64,000 nucleotides of DNA from Pseudomonas sp. S09G 359 (GCF_002843605.1 NZ_CP025263.1:6703895-6767894); one strand, 5' to 3'; positions 49,119 through 59,707 are shown, counted from the first letter of the stretch. Translations and numbers: made by a program. Notes: generated by a model not told the origin, from the sequence alone.

Positions 49119-49656
49119 GCACCTCGTGCCTGCTTATGTAGGTAATCAGGAATTGTTTGTTGAAAGAGTTTTAGAGCTTTGGCGGCAAGTATAGGGACTT
49201 AGCCCTTCCTAAAGAACCCTTTGCACAAAATTTAACCAGCTGTGGATGAATCACGGACAATAGAAATTAAAAGAGAGAAATTTATTAAATCTTTGTTTTT
49301 ATGTTTATTTCTACTGAGCATGGTTTCTGTGGATAGATCTCTACAGGCCGTTATTTACGTTGTGTACAGCGATTCAAAAGTCTGTGGTCATGTGCCAATG
49401 AGGCCCTTGGATAAGTGCTTTAAGCCTGTGGATTAAACAGGTGCTTATCCACAGAGGGGTTTTTACTCAGGTTTCAAGCCCTGTTATCAACTGGGCACAG
49501 GGGCGGTTATTCACAGGGCTTAATCCACAGAAAAGCCGAATTTCGCCCACGACGACACCACCGATATCGGTCGACTCGGTGGAGAGCGCGGTAAAAAGAG
49601 CCCTATTGTGAGAAAACCACAGGGCAGTTAATAATAGCGATTATCATTAACCTGCC
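49119..49656. other. AT-rich intergenic region with DnaA-box cluster (mnmG side)
   Basis: No gene is supported here; one short reading frame of 64 codons is judged spurious. The region holds a perfect DnaA box at 49445-49453 and five sites with one mismatch (49241, 49328, 49427, 49507, 49521). An AT-rich stretch lies at about 49255-49320. It also holds the Fur-like box of the signalling module at its right end. Confidence 0.6.
49633..49651 (+). promoter_or_regulatory. Fur box of the ECF sigma gene
   Basis: AATAGCGATTATCATTAAC matches the 19-base Fur consensus GATAATGATAATCATTATC at 14 positions and lies 18 bases before ATG 49669. Iron-loaded Fur would repress the sigma gene. Confidence 0.7.
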
Positions 49657-49668
49657 TTGTCATGCCCT

Positions 49669-50175
49669 ATGTCCCCTCCTTCACACACGGCTGCGGTCCA
49701 GCACATCTATGAACAGCACCATTCGTGGCTGCACGGGTGGCTCAAAGGTAAATTGCATAACGCCTGCGATGCGGCTGATGTGGCGCACGATACGTTCGTG
49801 CGCATCCTCTGTGGCCGCCATGCGGCGCAGATCCTGGAGCCGCGGGACTATCTGGCAACCATCGCCAGGGGCCTGGTGATCGACCGTTACCGGCGACACG
49901 CGATTGAACAGGCCTACCTGCAGACATTGGCAGAGCGGCCTGAAGCCACGGCCATCAGCGAAGAAGACAAGGCGATCATCATCGAAACCCTGGTGGCTGT
50001 GGATAAAGCCCTCGCCGGCCTTGGGGAACGCGCACGGCGGATCTTCATGCTCTCGCAGATCGACGGCCTGACTTATCAACAGATCGCCGACCAACTGCAG
50101 GTATCACTGACCACGGTGAAGAAGCACATGGTCCGCGCCCTGACCGAATGTTCGCTGATCATGGCCAGCCTGTAA
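49669..50175 (+). CDS. ECF sigma factor, FecI-like (iron-starvation type)
   Basis: This 168-residue sigma-70 factor has regions 2 and 4 only: DAADVAHDTFVRIL, DYLATIARGLVIDRYRRHA, and the helix-turn-helix GLTYQQIADQLQVSLTTVKKHMVRAL. I start at ATG 49669; a TTG at 49657 adds four residues. The following FecR gene starts inside its stop (TAATG) and a receptor follows, so it is the sigma factor of a cell-surface signalling set. It would transcribe the receptor gene when the siderophore is present. Confidence 0.9.
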   Translation: MSPPSHTAAVQHIYEQHHSWLHGWLKGKLHNACDAADVAHDTFVRILCGRHAAQILEPRDYLATIARGLVIDRYRRHAIEQAYLQTLAERPEATAISEEDKAIIIETLVAVDKALAGLGERARRIFMLSQIDGLTYQQIADQLQVSLTTVKKHMVRALTECSLIMASL

Positions 50176-51119
50176 TGGCCGCCCCTGATCGCAAGACTTT
50201 CGAGGCGGCCGCCACCTGGTACGTACAATTTCAATCCCAGCCGCCTACACCGGCCGAGCGCCATGCCTGGCAACAATGGCTCAATGGCGATCCGTCCCAC
50301 CAGGCGGCATGGAACCAGATGGAACAATTGCAACGCAGCCTGGGGGCCATGCCTCAGGACTTCACCCGCCGCGCATTGTCGACCACGCAACAACGTCGCC
50401 AGGTACTCAAGTGGATGCTGGTACTCGGCGGCACCGGCTACCTGGGTTGGAATGTTCAGCAACATACTTCCTTGGGCAATGTGTGGGCCGACTACCGCAC
50501 CCCTGTGGGTAAACGCCGGCATCTCGAGTTGGCCGATGGCACACGGGTTGATCTCAACAGCAACACCGCGATTGATGTGGTGTTCGATGGGCACCAACGT
50601 CTGATCCGCCTGCGCGAAGGCGAGGTACTTATCCACACCGGCAAGTCCGGTGGGCAAACGCCGTTCTATGTCGAAACCCGCCAGGGCCGAATCCAGGCAT
50701 TGGGCACGCGGTTTACGGTGCGTCAGCTGGCGGATGCCACGCGTGTAGGTGTTCTGGAGGATCGGGTAGAGGTATCCCCCGCCGATCAACCCGATCGCGG
50801 CCGGCTACTCAGCGCGGGTGAAAGTGCTGACTTCGATCGCCGAAATGTCGGGCCCAACCATCTCTATGACGGTGCGCAGGCGGCCTGGGTCGACGGGCAA
50901 CTGATCGTACTGGACGCCCGGCTTGGGGATGTTATCGACGAACTCGCCCGCTATCGCCCGGGTGTGCTGCAGTGTGATCTGGCTTCGGCACGGTTGCGTG
51001 TGTCCGGGACCTTCCGCTTGGATGCTACCGAAGCGGTGCTGGCCAACCTGCAAGCGACCCTGCCGATCGAGGTGAAATATTTCACCCGTTATTGGGTGTC
51101 GGTGAAGCACGCCGGTTGA
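50175..51119 (+). CDS. FecR-family anti-sigma / signal-transduction protein
   Basis: This 314-residue inner-membrane protein has an N-terminal cytoplasmic DUF4880 anti-sigma domain (TFEAAATWYVQFQSQPPTPA), a single membrane helix (VLKWMLVLGGTGYLG) and a periplasmic FecR domain (LELADGTRVDLNSNTAIDVVFDG, GRIQALGTRFTVRQL). The C-terminal part contacts the receptor's signalling domain. The start overlaps the sigma gene by one base. Confidence 0.9.
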   Translation: MAAPDRKTFEAAATWYVQFQSQPPTPAERHAWQQWLNGDPSHQAAWNQMEQLQRSLGAMPQDFTRRALSTTQQRRQVLKWMLVLGGTGYLGWNVQQHTSLGNVWADYRTPVGKRRHLELADGTRVDLNSNTAIDVVFDGHQRLIRLREGEVLIHTGKSGGQTPFYVETRQGRIQALGTRFTVRQLADATRVGVLEDRVEVSPADQPDRGRLLSAGESADFDRRNVGPNHLYDGAQAAWVDGQLIVLDARLGDVIDELARYRPGVLQCDLASARLRVSGTFRLDATEAVLANLQATLPIEVKYFTRYWVSVKHAG

Positions 51120-51210
51120 GCATAAAAATAATCCACAGGGGGGTTATCTTTTTTCTACCTGACACGGCCCTACAGGTAATTACGACGCTACCTTCAGGGC
51201 TTACCGACCT

Positions 51211-53631
51211 ATGCGCCTTCCTACCAAGCTTCGCCAACGACTCTCTTGCCACGGCATGACTTACGGGCTCCTGCTCGCAAGCGCCAGCGGTGTATTGGTT
51301 TCGACCCCTGCTATGGCCGCGCACTACGCCATTGGGCCGGGCCCGCTGGACCACGCGTTGAGCCAATTTGCCGCGCGGGCCAATGTGATTCTGTCCTTTT
51401 CGCCCCAACAGACCGCGCGTTTGAACACGCCAGGGTTGGAGGGGGACTATTCGGTGGAGCAAGGCTTCGCGCTGCTGCTGCAAGACTCGGGGTTGCAGGC
51501 CGTCATCCAAGCCCCTGGCAGCTATGTGTTACAGGCGGCTCCGGCTGGAGAACTCACGCTTGCCCCTACTACGGTGAGTACTTATCAACAGGCCGGGTTC
51601 AACCAGGAGATCGCGGGAGATGTGGGCTACAAGGCGCAAAACAGCCGCATCGGTACCAAGACCAGCACGCCGCTGTCGGAAACGCCGCGTTCGGTATCCG
51701 TGGTCACTGGCCAGCGTATCAAGGACCAGAAGTCCCAGACCCTGACCGAAGTATTGGGTTATGTGCCGGGTATTTTCGCGCCGCCCTTCGCCGCCGGTGA
51801 CAGCCTCGCCGGTGATCTGTTCTTCATCCGCGGTTTCAATGCCACCGATTACGGCTACGGCCTACTGCGTGATGGCCTACGCGTACAGGGCAACCGGTAC
51901 GACACGACCAGTGAGCCTTACGGCCTGGAGCGCGTCGAGATTTTCCGTGGGCCTTCTTCCCTGCTCTACGGGGAAAACGCACCGGGCGGGCTGGTGAACC
52001 TGGTCAGCAAACATCCCACAGCCACTCCACAAGGTGAGGTGCAGCTGGGTTACGGTTCGAACAACCGGCGCCAGCTGGGTGTGGATATCTCCGGCCCACT
52101 CAATGATAACGACAACATCCTTGGCCGCGTGGTGATGTTGGGGCGCAAGTCAGACACACAGACCGATCACGTCCCGGACGATCGCCTCTATATCGCCCCG
52201 TCCTTGACCCTGAACTTCGACGATTACAACACCCTCACGCTGTTGGCCAATTACCAGAAAGACCACACCAACCTGGAACTCGGCCTACCTGCCGCGGGTA
52301 CCTTGCTCAGCAATCCCAATGGCAAGCTGTCCAAGCACACCATGCTCGGTGACCCGGACTGGAATACCTTCGAACGCGAAGCCTGGAGCACTGGCTACGA
52401 ATTCAGCCACAGCTTCAATGACGATTGGCAGTTCCGCCAGAACTCGCGCTATATGCAGTCACGCATCAACCGCCATGAAACCTGGCCGGGGGTGCTGAAT
52501 AACGGCGGCTTCGGCACGCAACTGAACATGACCGCCTACGATCGCTACAACAAGTCGATGGTGTACTCCCTGGATAACCAGCTTGAAGGAAAATTCCAGG
52601 TCGGTGGCCTGGAAAACACCGTGCTGTTGGGGGCCAGCTACGACCGTACCTCGTTCAACCAGGACTGGGACGCGGGTTTCGCCGGCACCATCAATGTGTA
52701 TAACCCTGTGTACCTGCGTGACCCACTGACCCCGGTGGCGGTGCAAAACACCTTGCTCGAACAGCAGATGAAAGGTGTTTATGCACAGCTCCAGAGCAAG
52801 TATGACCACTGGCTGTTCCTGCTTGGCGGCCGCCAGGATTGGGTCGACAGCGATTTCCGCGACAAAGTGAAACCGGCCAGCGATATCGGCTCCGAGGATC
52901 GCAAGTTCACCTACCAGGGCGGGGTGATGTATCAGTTCGACAACGGCCTCACGCCGTATGTCAGCTATTCCACCGCGTTTGTCCCGGTGCAACAGATCTC
53001 CAACGCCGGCGCGCCGCTGAAGCCGATCACCAGTAGCCAGTACGAAGTGGGCGTGAAGTACGAGCCCGTCGGCTGGGATACGGCGATGACACTCTCTGTG
53101 TATGACCTGCGCAAAGAGGACGACACCTACCTCGACGCCACCACCAACAGCTATCGCCAGGTCGGTGAAAGCCGCGCCAAAGGTGTTGAAGCTGAAATCA
53201 ACAGCAACTTGACGCCTAACCTGAACGTTACGGCGGCCTACACCTACACCGACGCACGGATTACCAAGGATTCCGCCACGTCGCTGGTCGAAGGGCATCA
53301 GATGACCGGCGTGCCGCGCAACCAGGCGTCGGTGTGGGGCAAATACCGCTTCCTCGATGGTCAGCTCAAGGGCTTGTCCCTGGGCGGCGGCGTACGTTAT
53401 TTCGACAGTACCTTTTCCTACACAGCGCCTTCGCTGTACGGAAAGTTGGACGCCGGAAGCGTCACGTTGGTAGATGCGTCCATTGGCTACCAGCTAGACA
53501 AGCACTGGTCGCTGGATCTGAACGCCAAGAACCTGTTCGACAAGGAATACGTAGCCGGTTGCAACGATGCGGGGCGCTGCTACTGGGGCGACAGCCGTAC
53601 CTTGCTCGGTACGGTGTCCTACAACTGGTAA
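51211..53631 (+). CDS. TonB-dependent siderophore receptor with N-terminal signalling (STN) domain
   Basis: This 806-residue outer-membrane receptor has a signal peptide ending VSTPAMA, then the STN domain (YAIGPGPLDHALSQFAARA, YSVEQGFALLLQDSGLQAV). The plug follows (TPRSVSVVTGQRIKDQ, YGLERVEIFRGPSSLLYGEN), then a beta-barrel ending in the aromatic C-terminus LLGTVSYNW. Two Cys in GCNDAGRCYWGDSR near the end match hydroxamate-type receptors such as FoxA or FhuA, but the ligand is not proven. It is transcribed with the sigma/FecR pair and would report siderophore binding to FecR. Confidence 0.9.
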   Translation: MRLPTKLRQRLSCHGMTYGLLLASASGVLVSTPAMAAHYAIGPGPLDHALSQFAARANVILSFSPQQTARLNTPGLEGDYSVEQGFALLLQDSGLQAVIQAPGSYVLQAAPAGELTLAPTTVSTYQQAGFNQEIAGDVGYKAQNSRIGTKTSTPLSETPRSVSVVTGQRIKDQKSQTLTEVLGYVPGIFAPPFAAGDSLAGDLFFIRGFNATDYGYGLLRDGLRVQGNRYDTTSEPYGLERVEIFRGPSSLLYGENAPGGLVNLVSKHPTATPQGEVQLGYGSNNRRQLGVDISGPLNDNDNILGRVVMLGRKSDTQTDHVPDDRLYIAPSLTLNFDDYNTLTLLANYQKDHTNLELGLPAAGTLLSNPNGKLSKHTMLGDPDWNTFEREAWSTGYEFSHSFNDDWQFRQNSRYMQSRINRHETWPGVLNNGGFGTQLNMTAYDRYNKSMVYSLDNQLEGKFQVGGLENTVLLGASYDRTSFNQDWDAGFAGTINVYNPVYLRDPLTPVAVQNTLLEQQMKGVYAQLQSKYDHWLFLLGGRQDWVDSDFRDKVKPASDIGSEDRKFTYQGGVMYQFDNGLTPYVSYSTAFVPVQQISNAGAPLKPITSSQYEVGVKYEPVGWDTAMTLSVYDLRKEDDTYLDATTNSYRQVGESRAKGVEAEINSNLTPNLNVTAAYTYTDARITKDSATSLVEGHQMTGVPRNQASVWGKYRFLDGQLKGLSLGGGVRYFDSTFSYTAPSLYGKLDAGSVTLVDASIGYQLDKHWSLDLNAKNLFDKEYVAGCNDAGRCYWGDSRTLLGTVSYNW

Positions 53632-53650
53632 GCGGTTGTGGATAACTCGC

Positions 53651-55021
53651 TTACTTACCGATGCAGAAGCTGGAAAAGATCCTGCCCAGCAAATCATCGG
53701 AGCTGAACGCGCCGGTGATTTCTCCCAAAAGCTGCTGTGCCTGGCGTAGATCCTCGGCCAGCAGCTCACCGGCGCCCGCCAGGGTCAGTTGCGCCCGCCC
53801 GTGCTCCAAGGCCGCGCTGGCATGGCGCAGCGCTTCCAGGTGCCTGCGGCGTGCGCTGAAGCTGCTTTCCGAGGTCTGCTCGTAGCCCATGCAGGCCTTG
53901 AGGTGCTCGCGCAGCAACTCCAGGCCCTCTCCCGCCGACTTGGCACTCAAGCTGATGGTGACATGGCCATCCTCGCTGGTTTGCATGGCAATGGCTTCAC
54001 CGGTCAGGTCCGCTTTGTTGCGGATCAAGGTGACTTTGGCCGGGTCCGGCCGTTGCTCGAGGAATTCCGGCCACAGCGCAAAAGGATCCACAGCCTCCGG
54101 CGCCGTCGCATCCACCACCAGCAGTACACGGTCGGCTTCGCCGATAGCCTTGAGCGCGCGTTCTACGCCAATCTTTTCCACTTGGTCGTCGGTGTCACGC
54201 AACCCGGCGGTGTCGACCACGTGCAACGGCATGCCGTCGATGTGGATATGTTCACGCAGGATATCCCGCGTGGTGCCGGCGATCTCGGTGACAATGGCCG
54301 CTTCACGACCCGCCAGGGCATTGAGCAAGCTGGATTTGCCCGCATTCGGCCGCCCGGCAATCACCACCGTCATGCCATCGCGCAGTAACGCGCCCTGCCC
54401 GGCTTCACGCAAGACTGTGGATAACTCATCGCGGACTTTGTCCAGCATCGCCAGCACGTGACCATCGGCGAGGAAGTCGATTTCTTCTTCGGGGAAATCG
54501 ATGGCTGCTTCCACGTAGATACGCAGGCTGATCAGCTGCTCGGTCAAGTTATGCACACGCAGGGAAAAAGCTCCCTGCAGCGAGCGCAATGCATTGCGCG
54601 CTGCCTGTGCGGAACTGGCTTCGATTAAGTCGGCAATGGCTTCGGCCTGGGCCAGGTCGAGTTTGTCATTCAGAAATGCGCGTTCGCTGAACTCCCCCGG
54701 CCGCGCCAGGCGGCAACCCAGTTGCAGGCAACGCTGCAGCAACATATCCAGTACCACCGGGCCGCCGTGGCCCTGCAGTTCCAGCACGTCTTCACCGGTG
54801 AATGAATTCGGCCCCGGGAAATACAGCGCCAGGCCCTCGTCCAATACGCTTTTGTCTGCATCCAGGAACGGCCCGTAATGGGCATAACGCGGCTTCAATT
54901 CACGGCCGCTGATGGCCTCGGCCGCCTTGCCGGCGAGCGGCCCGGAAATACGAACGATACCGACACCGCCGCGACCTTGAGCGGTAGCGACAGCAGCGAT
55001 GGTTTCACGCGGAGCACTCAT
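53651..55021 (-). CDS. mnmE: tRNA modification GTPase MnmE
   Basis: This 456-residue GTPase partners MnmG. The N-terminal formyl-THF-binding domain ([22 protein letters not shown]) and G domain ([29 protein letters not shown]) are followed by the C-terminal CxGK motif (FCIGK). I start at ATG 55021; an in-frame upstream codon at 55039 gives an unmatched MFWNLL extension. It converges with the receptor gene, 19 bases apart. Confidence 0.96.
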   Translation of the reverse strand: MSAPRETIAAVATAQGRGGVGIVRISGPLAGKAAEAISGRELKPRYAHYGPFLDADKSVLDEGLALYFPGPNSFTGEDVLELQGHGGPVVLDMLLQRCLQLGCRLARPGEFSERAFLNDKLDLAQAEAIADLIEASSAQAARNALRSLQGAFSLRVHNLTEQLISLRIYVEAAIDFPEEEIDFLADGHVLAMLDKVRDELSTVLREAGQGALLRDGMTVVIAGRPNAGKSSLLNALAGREAAIVTEIAGTTRDILREHIHIDGMPLHVVDTAGLRDTDDQVEKIGVERALKAIGEADRVLLVVDATAPEAVDPFALWPEFLEQRPDPAKVTLIRNKADLTGEAIAMQTSEDGHVTISLSAKSAGEGLELLREHLKACMGYEQTSESSFSARRRHLEALRHASAALEHGRAQLTLAGAGELLAEDLRQAQQLLGEITGAFSSDDLLGRIFSSFCIGK

Positions 55022-55056
55022 CAGCAGGTTCCAGAACAAAAGTGACGGAAAGCAAA

Positions 55057-55075
55057 ACGCCCCACTAGGGGGCGT
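55057..55075 (-). terminator. Terminator after yidC
   Basis: ACGCCCC pairs with GGGGCGT around a 5-base loop, followed on the minus strand by a T-run, about 25 bases after the yidC stop. It ends the rpmH-rnpA-yidD-yidC unit. Confidence 0.75.
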
Positions 55076-55100
55076 CTTGAGTGGTTACCCACAGAGTAAG

Positions 55101-56804
55101 TTACGACGCAGCTTTTGCGGTAGCCGCTTCAATCTTACGCGTGATGTACCACTGTTGAGAGATCGACAACACGTTGTTGACCACCCAGTACAGAACCAGG
55201 CCAGCCGGGAACCACAGGAAGAAGAAGGTGAAGATGATTGGCATCATTTTCATTACCTTGGCCTGCATCGGGTCCGGCGGAGTCGGGTTCAGGCGCTGCT
55301 GGATAAACATGGTAGCGCCCATGATGATCGGCAGGATAAAGAACGGGTCTTTGATCGACAGGTCAGTTATCCACAGCATGAACGGGGCCTGGCGCATTTC
55401 CACGCTTTCCAGGAGTACCCAGTACAGCGACAGGAACACCGGCATCTGTACCAGAATCGGCAAGCAACCACCCAGCGGGTTGATCTTCTCTTTCTTGTAC
55501 AGCTCCATCATGGCCTGCGACATTTTCTGCCGGTCGTCACCATGTTGCTCTTTCAGAGCAGCCAGTTTCGGTGCAACGGCGCGCATGCGGGCCATCGACT
55601 TGTAGCTGGCAGCCGACAGAGGGAAGAAGATCCCTTTGATCAGCATGGTCAGGAAGATGATCGAGAAGCCCCAGTTACCCACAATGCTGTGGATATGTTG
55701 CAGCAGCCAGAAAATCGGCTGGGCAATGAACCACAGAATGCCGTAGTCCACAGTCAGTTCCAGACCTGGGGACAACTCTTTCAGTACTGCCTGGCTTTTC
55801 GGGCCGGCGTACAGGGTAGCGCTGGTTTCAGCCTTGGCACCTGGAGCGACGGTCAACGCCGGGCCGGTGTAGCCGATGATGTAGTTGCCTTTGCTGTCCT
55901 TGCGCGCCAAAACAGCATTGTTCTGGCCAGGCTGAGGAATCCACGCGGTTACAAAGTAGTGTTGCAGCCAGGCTACCCAGCCACCGCTCACGTTGTAAGT
56001 GATCGGCGCCTTGGTTTTGTCTTCGGCTACCTTGTCCATGTCTTTCATGGACACTTTTTTGTACGGCTCCGAACTTGTCCACAGGGCAGCGCCCAGGTAA
56101 GTCGCGGTACCGGTTGCAGTGCTGGACGATGGATCGGAGCTGGCGTCACGCTTGAGCTGCGCAAACATCGCGCCGGTCCAAGGCTGAGCGCTCTGGTTGT
56201 CGATCAGATAAGTGACAACGATGTCGTACAGGCCACGCTTGAGTGTGAAGCGCTTGATGTAGTTGACGCCGTCCTTGCTGAACTTCAAGTCAACAACCAG
56301 TTGGTCCTGGCCATCGGCCAGTTGATAGCTCTTCTTGTCAGCAGAGAAAATCGGACGGCCGGTAGCACTTGCATCGGGACCATTGGTGCCGATCAGGCCA
56401 CTTTGCGCCTGGTAAACACGTTCGCCACCGTTATCGAACAACTGGAATGGAATTTCCGGGTGATCCTGACGGCGCGGGTACAGCGGAAGTGTCAGTTTGG
56501 CAACGTCACCACCTTGCGGGTCGATAGCCAGGTCCAATACATCCGTTTTGATCTGGATGAGGTCGGTGCTTGCGGCAACTGCAACTTCGGCAGGTGCGTT
56601 TGTCTCACCCGCTGCACGTGGAATGTCATCACTGGCGGCAGTATTGGTGCCACTCACTGTGTCGGGTAGCCCCGCAGGAACAGCATTGGCAGCAACATTC
56701 TGAGTCGGCAGGGCAGCTTGGCCGTAGTCCTGGTTCCACTTAAGAACCATGACGTAGGACACGATTGCCAGGGCGACGATCAGGATCGTGCGTTTAATAT
56801 CCAT
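55101..56804 (-). CDS. yidC: Membrane protein insertase YidC
   Basis: This 567-residue protein has an N-terminal helix (RTILIVALAIVSYVMVLKW), a large periplasmic P1 domain (residues about 55-340), and five C-terminal helices including FPLSAASYKSMARMRAVAPKL, the conserved coiled cytoplasmic loop. It inserts proteins such as the ATP synthase c subunit into the membrane. It lies 2 bases after yidD in the same unit. Confidence 0.97.
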   Translation of the reverse strand: MDIKRTILIVALAIVSYVMVLKWNQDYGQAALPTQNVAANAVPAGLPDTVSGTNTAASDDIPRAAGETNAPAEVAVAASTDLIQIKTDVLDLAIDPQGGDVAKLTLPLYPRRQDHPEIPFQLFDNGGERVYQAQSGLIGTNGPDASATGRPIFSADKKSYQLADGQDQLVVDLKFSKDGVNYIKRFTLKRGLYDIVVTYLIDNQSAQPWTGAMFAQLKRDASSDPSSSTATGTATYLGAALWTSSEPYKKVSMKDMDKVAEDKTKAPITYNVSGGWVAWLQHYFVTAWIPQPGQNNAVLARKDSKGNYIIGYTGPALTVAPGAKAETSATLYAGPKSQAVLKELSPGLELTVDYGILWFIAQPIFWLLQHIHSIVGNWGFSIIFLTMLIKGIFFPLSAASYKSMARMRAVAPKLAALKEQHGDDRQKMSQAMMELYKKEKINPLGGCLPILVQMPVFLSLYWVLLESVEMRQAPFMLWITDLSIKDPFFILPIIMGATMFIQQRLNPTPPDPMQAKVMKMMPIIFTFFFLWFPAGLVLYWVVNNVLSISQQWYITRKIEAATAKAAS

Positions 56805-56806
56805 GA

Positions 56807-57052
56807 TTACTCGGCCATCGAAGAAGAACGGGAGGTAGGGATAGGTGGAACCGGGTCATAACCACCGGGATTCCACGGATGACAGCGACCTAAACGACGA
56901 AAGGTCAGCCAGCCACCGCGCAGAAGACCATGATTTTCTATGGCCTCTAACGCGTAGCAGGAACAACTGGGGTAGAAACGACAGTGGCTGGCCATCAGAG
57001 GACTAATGGCATAGCGATAAAACTGGATCGGAACGAGTGCCAGTTTACGCAT
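56807..57052 (-). CDS. yidD: Membrane protein insertion efficiency factor YidD
   Basis: This 81-residue protein has the family pattern [23 protein letters not shown] followed by [39 protein letters not shown]. It associates with the membrane near YidC. It overlaps the end of rnpA by 8 bases. Confidence 0.93.
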   Translation of the reverse strand: MRKLALVPIQFYRYAISPLMASHCRFYPSCSCYALEAIENHGLLRGGWLTFRRLGRCHPWNPGGYDPVPPIPTSRSSSMAE

Positions 57053-57452
57053 CGGTGCTGTCTACCCCTACAGTTTCGGTGCTGACTGCTGGTGCTGGCT
57101 TGTTGGTACGCGCCAGACGTTTCCAGAGCTTGCCGAAATGCTGAATCAATTCGGGGTTTTCTACATCCCCCAAGCCTTTGCGCGCGACGATAACAATATC
57201 CCAACCAACCAGAGTGTCCTGGTGGAGGCGAAACGATTCGCGCATCAGACGCTTGAGGCGATTGCGCTCAACGGAGAGCTTTACGCTCTTCTTGCCAATC
57301 ACCAACCCGAGACGGGGGTGATCAAGATCGTTGTTACGCGCAAGGAGCAGGAGATTTTTCCCCGGAACCTTGCCGGTGGGGGAGTCAAAGACTGCCTTGA
57401 AGTGCCGGGGGGTTAGCAGACGCTTTTCCCGACTGAAGTCCTGACTCACCAC
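57045..57452 (-). CDS. rnpA: Ribonuclease P protein component
   Basis: This 135-residue basic protein of RNase P has the RNR motif [16 protein letters not shown] and the N-terminal [17 protein letters not shown]. No ATG is available: I propose GTG 57452 ([10 protein letters not shown]), with GTG 57449 as alternative. Reading the frame up to 57545 overlaps rpmH and is rejected. It lies 13 bases after rpmH. Confidence 0.93.
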   Translation of the reverse strand: MVSQDFSREKRLLTPRHFKAVFDSPTGKVPGKNLLLLARNNDLDHPRLGLVIGKKSVKLSVERNRLKRLMRESFRLHQDTLVGWDIVIVARKGLGDVENPELIQHFGKLWKRLARTNKPAPAVSTETVGVDSTDA

Positions 57453-57465
57453 CAGTACCGGATTA

Positions 57466-57600
57466 TCAAACTGCCAGACGCGCACGACCTTTGGCGCGGC
57501 GACGCGACAGGACAGCACGGCCGTTCTTGGTAGCCATGCGAGCACGGAAGCCGTGAGTACGGGCGCGTTTGATGGTGCTTGGTTGGAAAGTACGTTTCAT
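57466..57600 (-). CDS. rpmH: 50S ribosomal protein L34
   Basis: This 44-residue basic protein begins [20 protein letters not shown] and ends KGRARLAV. It is on the minus strand directly left of oriC, in the usual Pseudomonas order. Confidence 0.95.
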   Translation of the reverse strand: MKRTFQPSTIKRARTHGFRARMATKNGRAVLSRRRAKGRARLAV

Positions 57601-58186
57601 GGCGTTGTTACCTGGTTCGTCCACAACGGGCCGGAATGGCCCCCGTTTTAAGAGACCGGCGATTCTAGAGAAAGCAAGCCTCTAGGTCAATTTCCAACCA
57701 GCTTTTCCTTTAATTAGATGTTTACAGGGCATCACGACCTTTTCTATCCGCTCGGCTTTCATGTGCAGTGCCATAGATATAAAAATAAAGAAGGAAGTTA
57801 TTTAAAGCTTTTCTGTAAAGCTTATAAAAGCTAGGCAGGCCTTCCTCTGTGGATAAGTGCCTTGAGGCCATATTCCACCTGATGTACAGAGAATGACAAC
57901 TACGGGGGAAAGCGGTGCCATCCCTGTGCTGCGCTGTCGGATAAGCTGTGGGTGGAATGGGTTGTTATCCACAGGCCAGTTACCCACAGACTTTCGACCC
58001 CACTTGTACAACGAGCTTAGGCAGGCTTATCCACAGAGCTTATGCACAGACCGCTGGTCGCATTTTTTGTGGTTAACACATTGATTTTGGGTGCCCTGTG
58101 CGCAACCTACATGTGGATAAGTGGGCGGCTGGCCGCTACAATGGCGGCTGTTTTTGCCTCACCGGCTTTCAACTTAGGGGATATCC
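57601..58186. other. Chromosome replication origin oriC (rpmH-dnaA interval)
   Basis: This 586-base interval holds four perfect DnaA boxes (57848, 57965, 58027, 58112) and two with one mismatch (57980 TTACCCACA, 58040 TTATGCACA). An AT-rich stretch (about 57755-57835) on the rpmH side may be the unwinding element. The boxes occur in both orientations. The location next to rpmH and dnaA matches the known Pseudomonas origin. Confidence 0.9.
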
Positions 58187-59707
58187 GTGTCAGTGGAACT
58201 TTGGCAGCAGTGCGTGGAGCTTTTGCGCGATGAGCTGCCTGCCCAGCAATTCAACACCTGGATCCGTCCGCTACAGGTCGAAGCCGAAGGCGACGAGTTG
58301 CGTGTGTATGCACCTAACCGTTTCGTTCTCGACTGGGTCAACGAGAAGTACCTGAGCCGCGTTCTCGAATTGCTCGATGAACACGGCAATGGCATCGCGC
58401 CCGTGCTTTCCTTATTAATAGGCAGCAAACGCAGCTCGGCACCTCGTGCTGCGCCGAATGCGCCATTGGCGGCAAGTGCCTCGCAGGCTCAGGCTGCGGC
58501 GGCATCGGTTAATAATTCGCCAGCCCCGGTAGCCCAGGCGCCTTCGAAATCCGCGTCGCAGAAAAACGCGCCTATTAATGAAGAGCCGTCGCGCGACAGC
58601 TTCGACCCGATGGCCGGTGCCAGCTCGCAACAGGCTCCGGTACGCGCCGAACAGCGCACCGTGCAGGTTGAAGGTGCGCTCAAGCACACCAGCTACCTGA
58701 ACCGCACGTTCACCTTCGAGAACTTCGTCGAAGGTAAGTCCAACCAGTTGGCCCGCGCGGCCGCCTGGCAAGTGGCCGATAACCCCAAGCATGGCTACAA
58801 CCCGCTGTTCCTTTATGGTGGCGTGGGTTTGGGTAAGACTCACTTGATGCACGCGGTGGGTAACCACCTATTAAAGAAGAACCCGAATGCCAAGGTCGTG
58901 TACCTGCACTCGGAGCGCTTCGTGGCTGACATGGTCAAGGCCTTGCAGCTCAACGCCATCAACGAGTTCAAGCGGTTTTACCGCTCGGTTGATGCCTTGC
59001 TGATCGATGACATTCAATTCTTCGCGCGCAAGGAACGTTCCCAGGAAGAGTTCTTCCACACCTTCAACGCCCTGCTCGAAGGTGGCCAACAGGTCATCTT
59101 GACCAGTGACCGTTACCCGAAGGAAATCGAAGGCCTGGAAGAGCGCCTCAAATCCCGCTTCGGCTGGGGCCTGACCGTTGCGGTAGAGCCTCCGGAGCTG
59201 GAAACCCGCGTGGCGATCCTGATGAAGAAGGCCGACCAGGCGAAAGTCGACCTGCCACACGACGCTGCATTCTTCATCGCCCAACGCATTCGTTCCAACG
59301 TGCGTGAGCTGGAAGGCGCGCTCAAGCGGGTCATCGCGCATTCGCACTTCATGGGTCGCGACATCACCATCGAGTTGATTCGCGAATCGCTGAAAGACCT
59401 GCTGGCCCTGCAAGACAAACTGGTGAGTGTGGATAACATCCAACGCACCGTGGCCGAGTACTACAAGATCAAGATTTCCGACCTGCTGTCCAAGCGCCGT
59501 TCGCGCTCGGTGGCACGTCCCCGTCAGGTGGCCATGGCCCTCTCCAAGGAGTTGACCAACCACAGCCTGCCGGAAATCGGTGATGTGTTTGGCGGTCGCG
59601 ACCACACCACGGTGTTGCACGCCTGCCGCAAGATCAACGAACTTAAGGAATCCGACGCGGATATTCGCGAGGACTACAAGAACCTGCTGCGTACACTGAC
59701 TACTTGA
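58187..59707 (+). CDS. dnaA: Chromosomal replication initiator DnaA
   Basis: This 506-residue protein has domain I ([24 protein letters not shown]), a long Ala/Pro/Ser linker (about residues 85-150), AAA+ Walker [11 protein letters not shown] (about 211), Walker [10 protein letters not shown], and the DNA-binding signature [17 protein letters not shown]. The start is GTG 58187, with AGGGG upstream. A perfect DnaA box lies inside the gene at 59428. Confidence 0.98.
   Translation: MSVELWQQCVELLRDELPAQQFNTWIRPLQVEAEGDELRVYAPNRFVLDWVNEKYLSRVLELLDEHGNGIAPVLSLLIGSKRSSAPRAAPNAPLAASASQAQAAAASVNNSPAPVAQAPSKSASQKNAPINEEPSRDSFDPMAGASSQQAPVRAEQRTVQVEGALKHTSYLNRTFTFENFVEGKSNQLARAAAWQVADNPKHGYNPLFLYGGVGLGKTHLMHAVGNHLLKKNPNAKVVYLHSERFVADMVKALQLNAINEFKRFYRSVDALLIDDIQFFARKERSQEEFFHTFNALLEGGQQVILTSDRYPKEIEGLEERLKSRFGWGLTVAVEPPELETRVAILMKKADQAKVDLPHDAAFFIAQRIRSNVRELEGALKRVIAHSHFMGRDITIELIRESLKDLLALQDKLVSVDNIQRTVAEYYKIKISDLLSKRRSRSVARPRQVAMALSKELTNHSLPEIGDVFGGRDHTTVLHACRKINELKESDADIREDYKNLLRTLTT

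Noticed and set aside
49242..49436. 64-codon plus-strand frame in the mnmG-side intergenic region
   Set aside because: No ribosome site, AT-driven codons, and it overlaps three DnaA-box-like sites; more likely non-coding.
51120..51210. ECF-sigma promoter before the TonB receptor gene
   Set aside because: The gap must hold the receptor promoter, but I could not find a -35/-10 pair that I can match to a known FecI-type consensus with confidence.
57466..57545. Extension of the rnpA frame to 57545
   Set aside because: It would overlap the end of rpmH by 80 bases; the family starts at the GTG near 57452.
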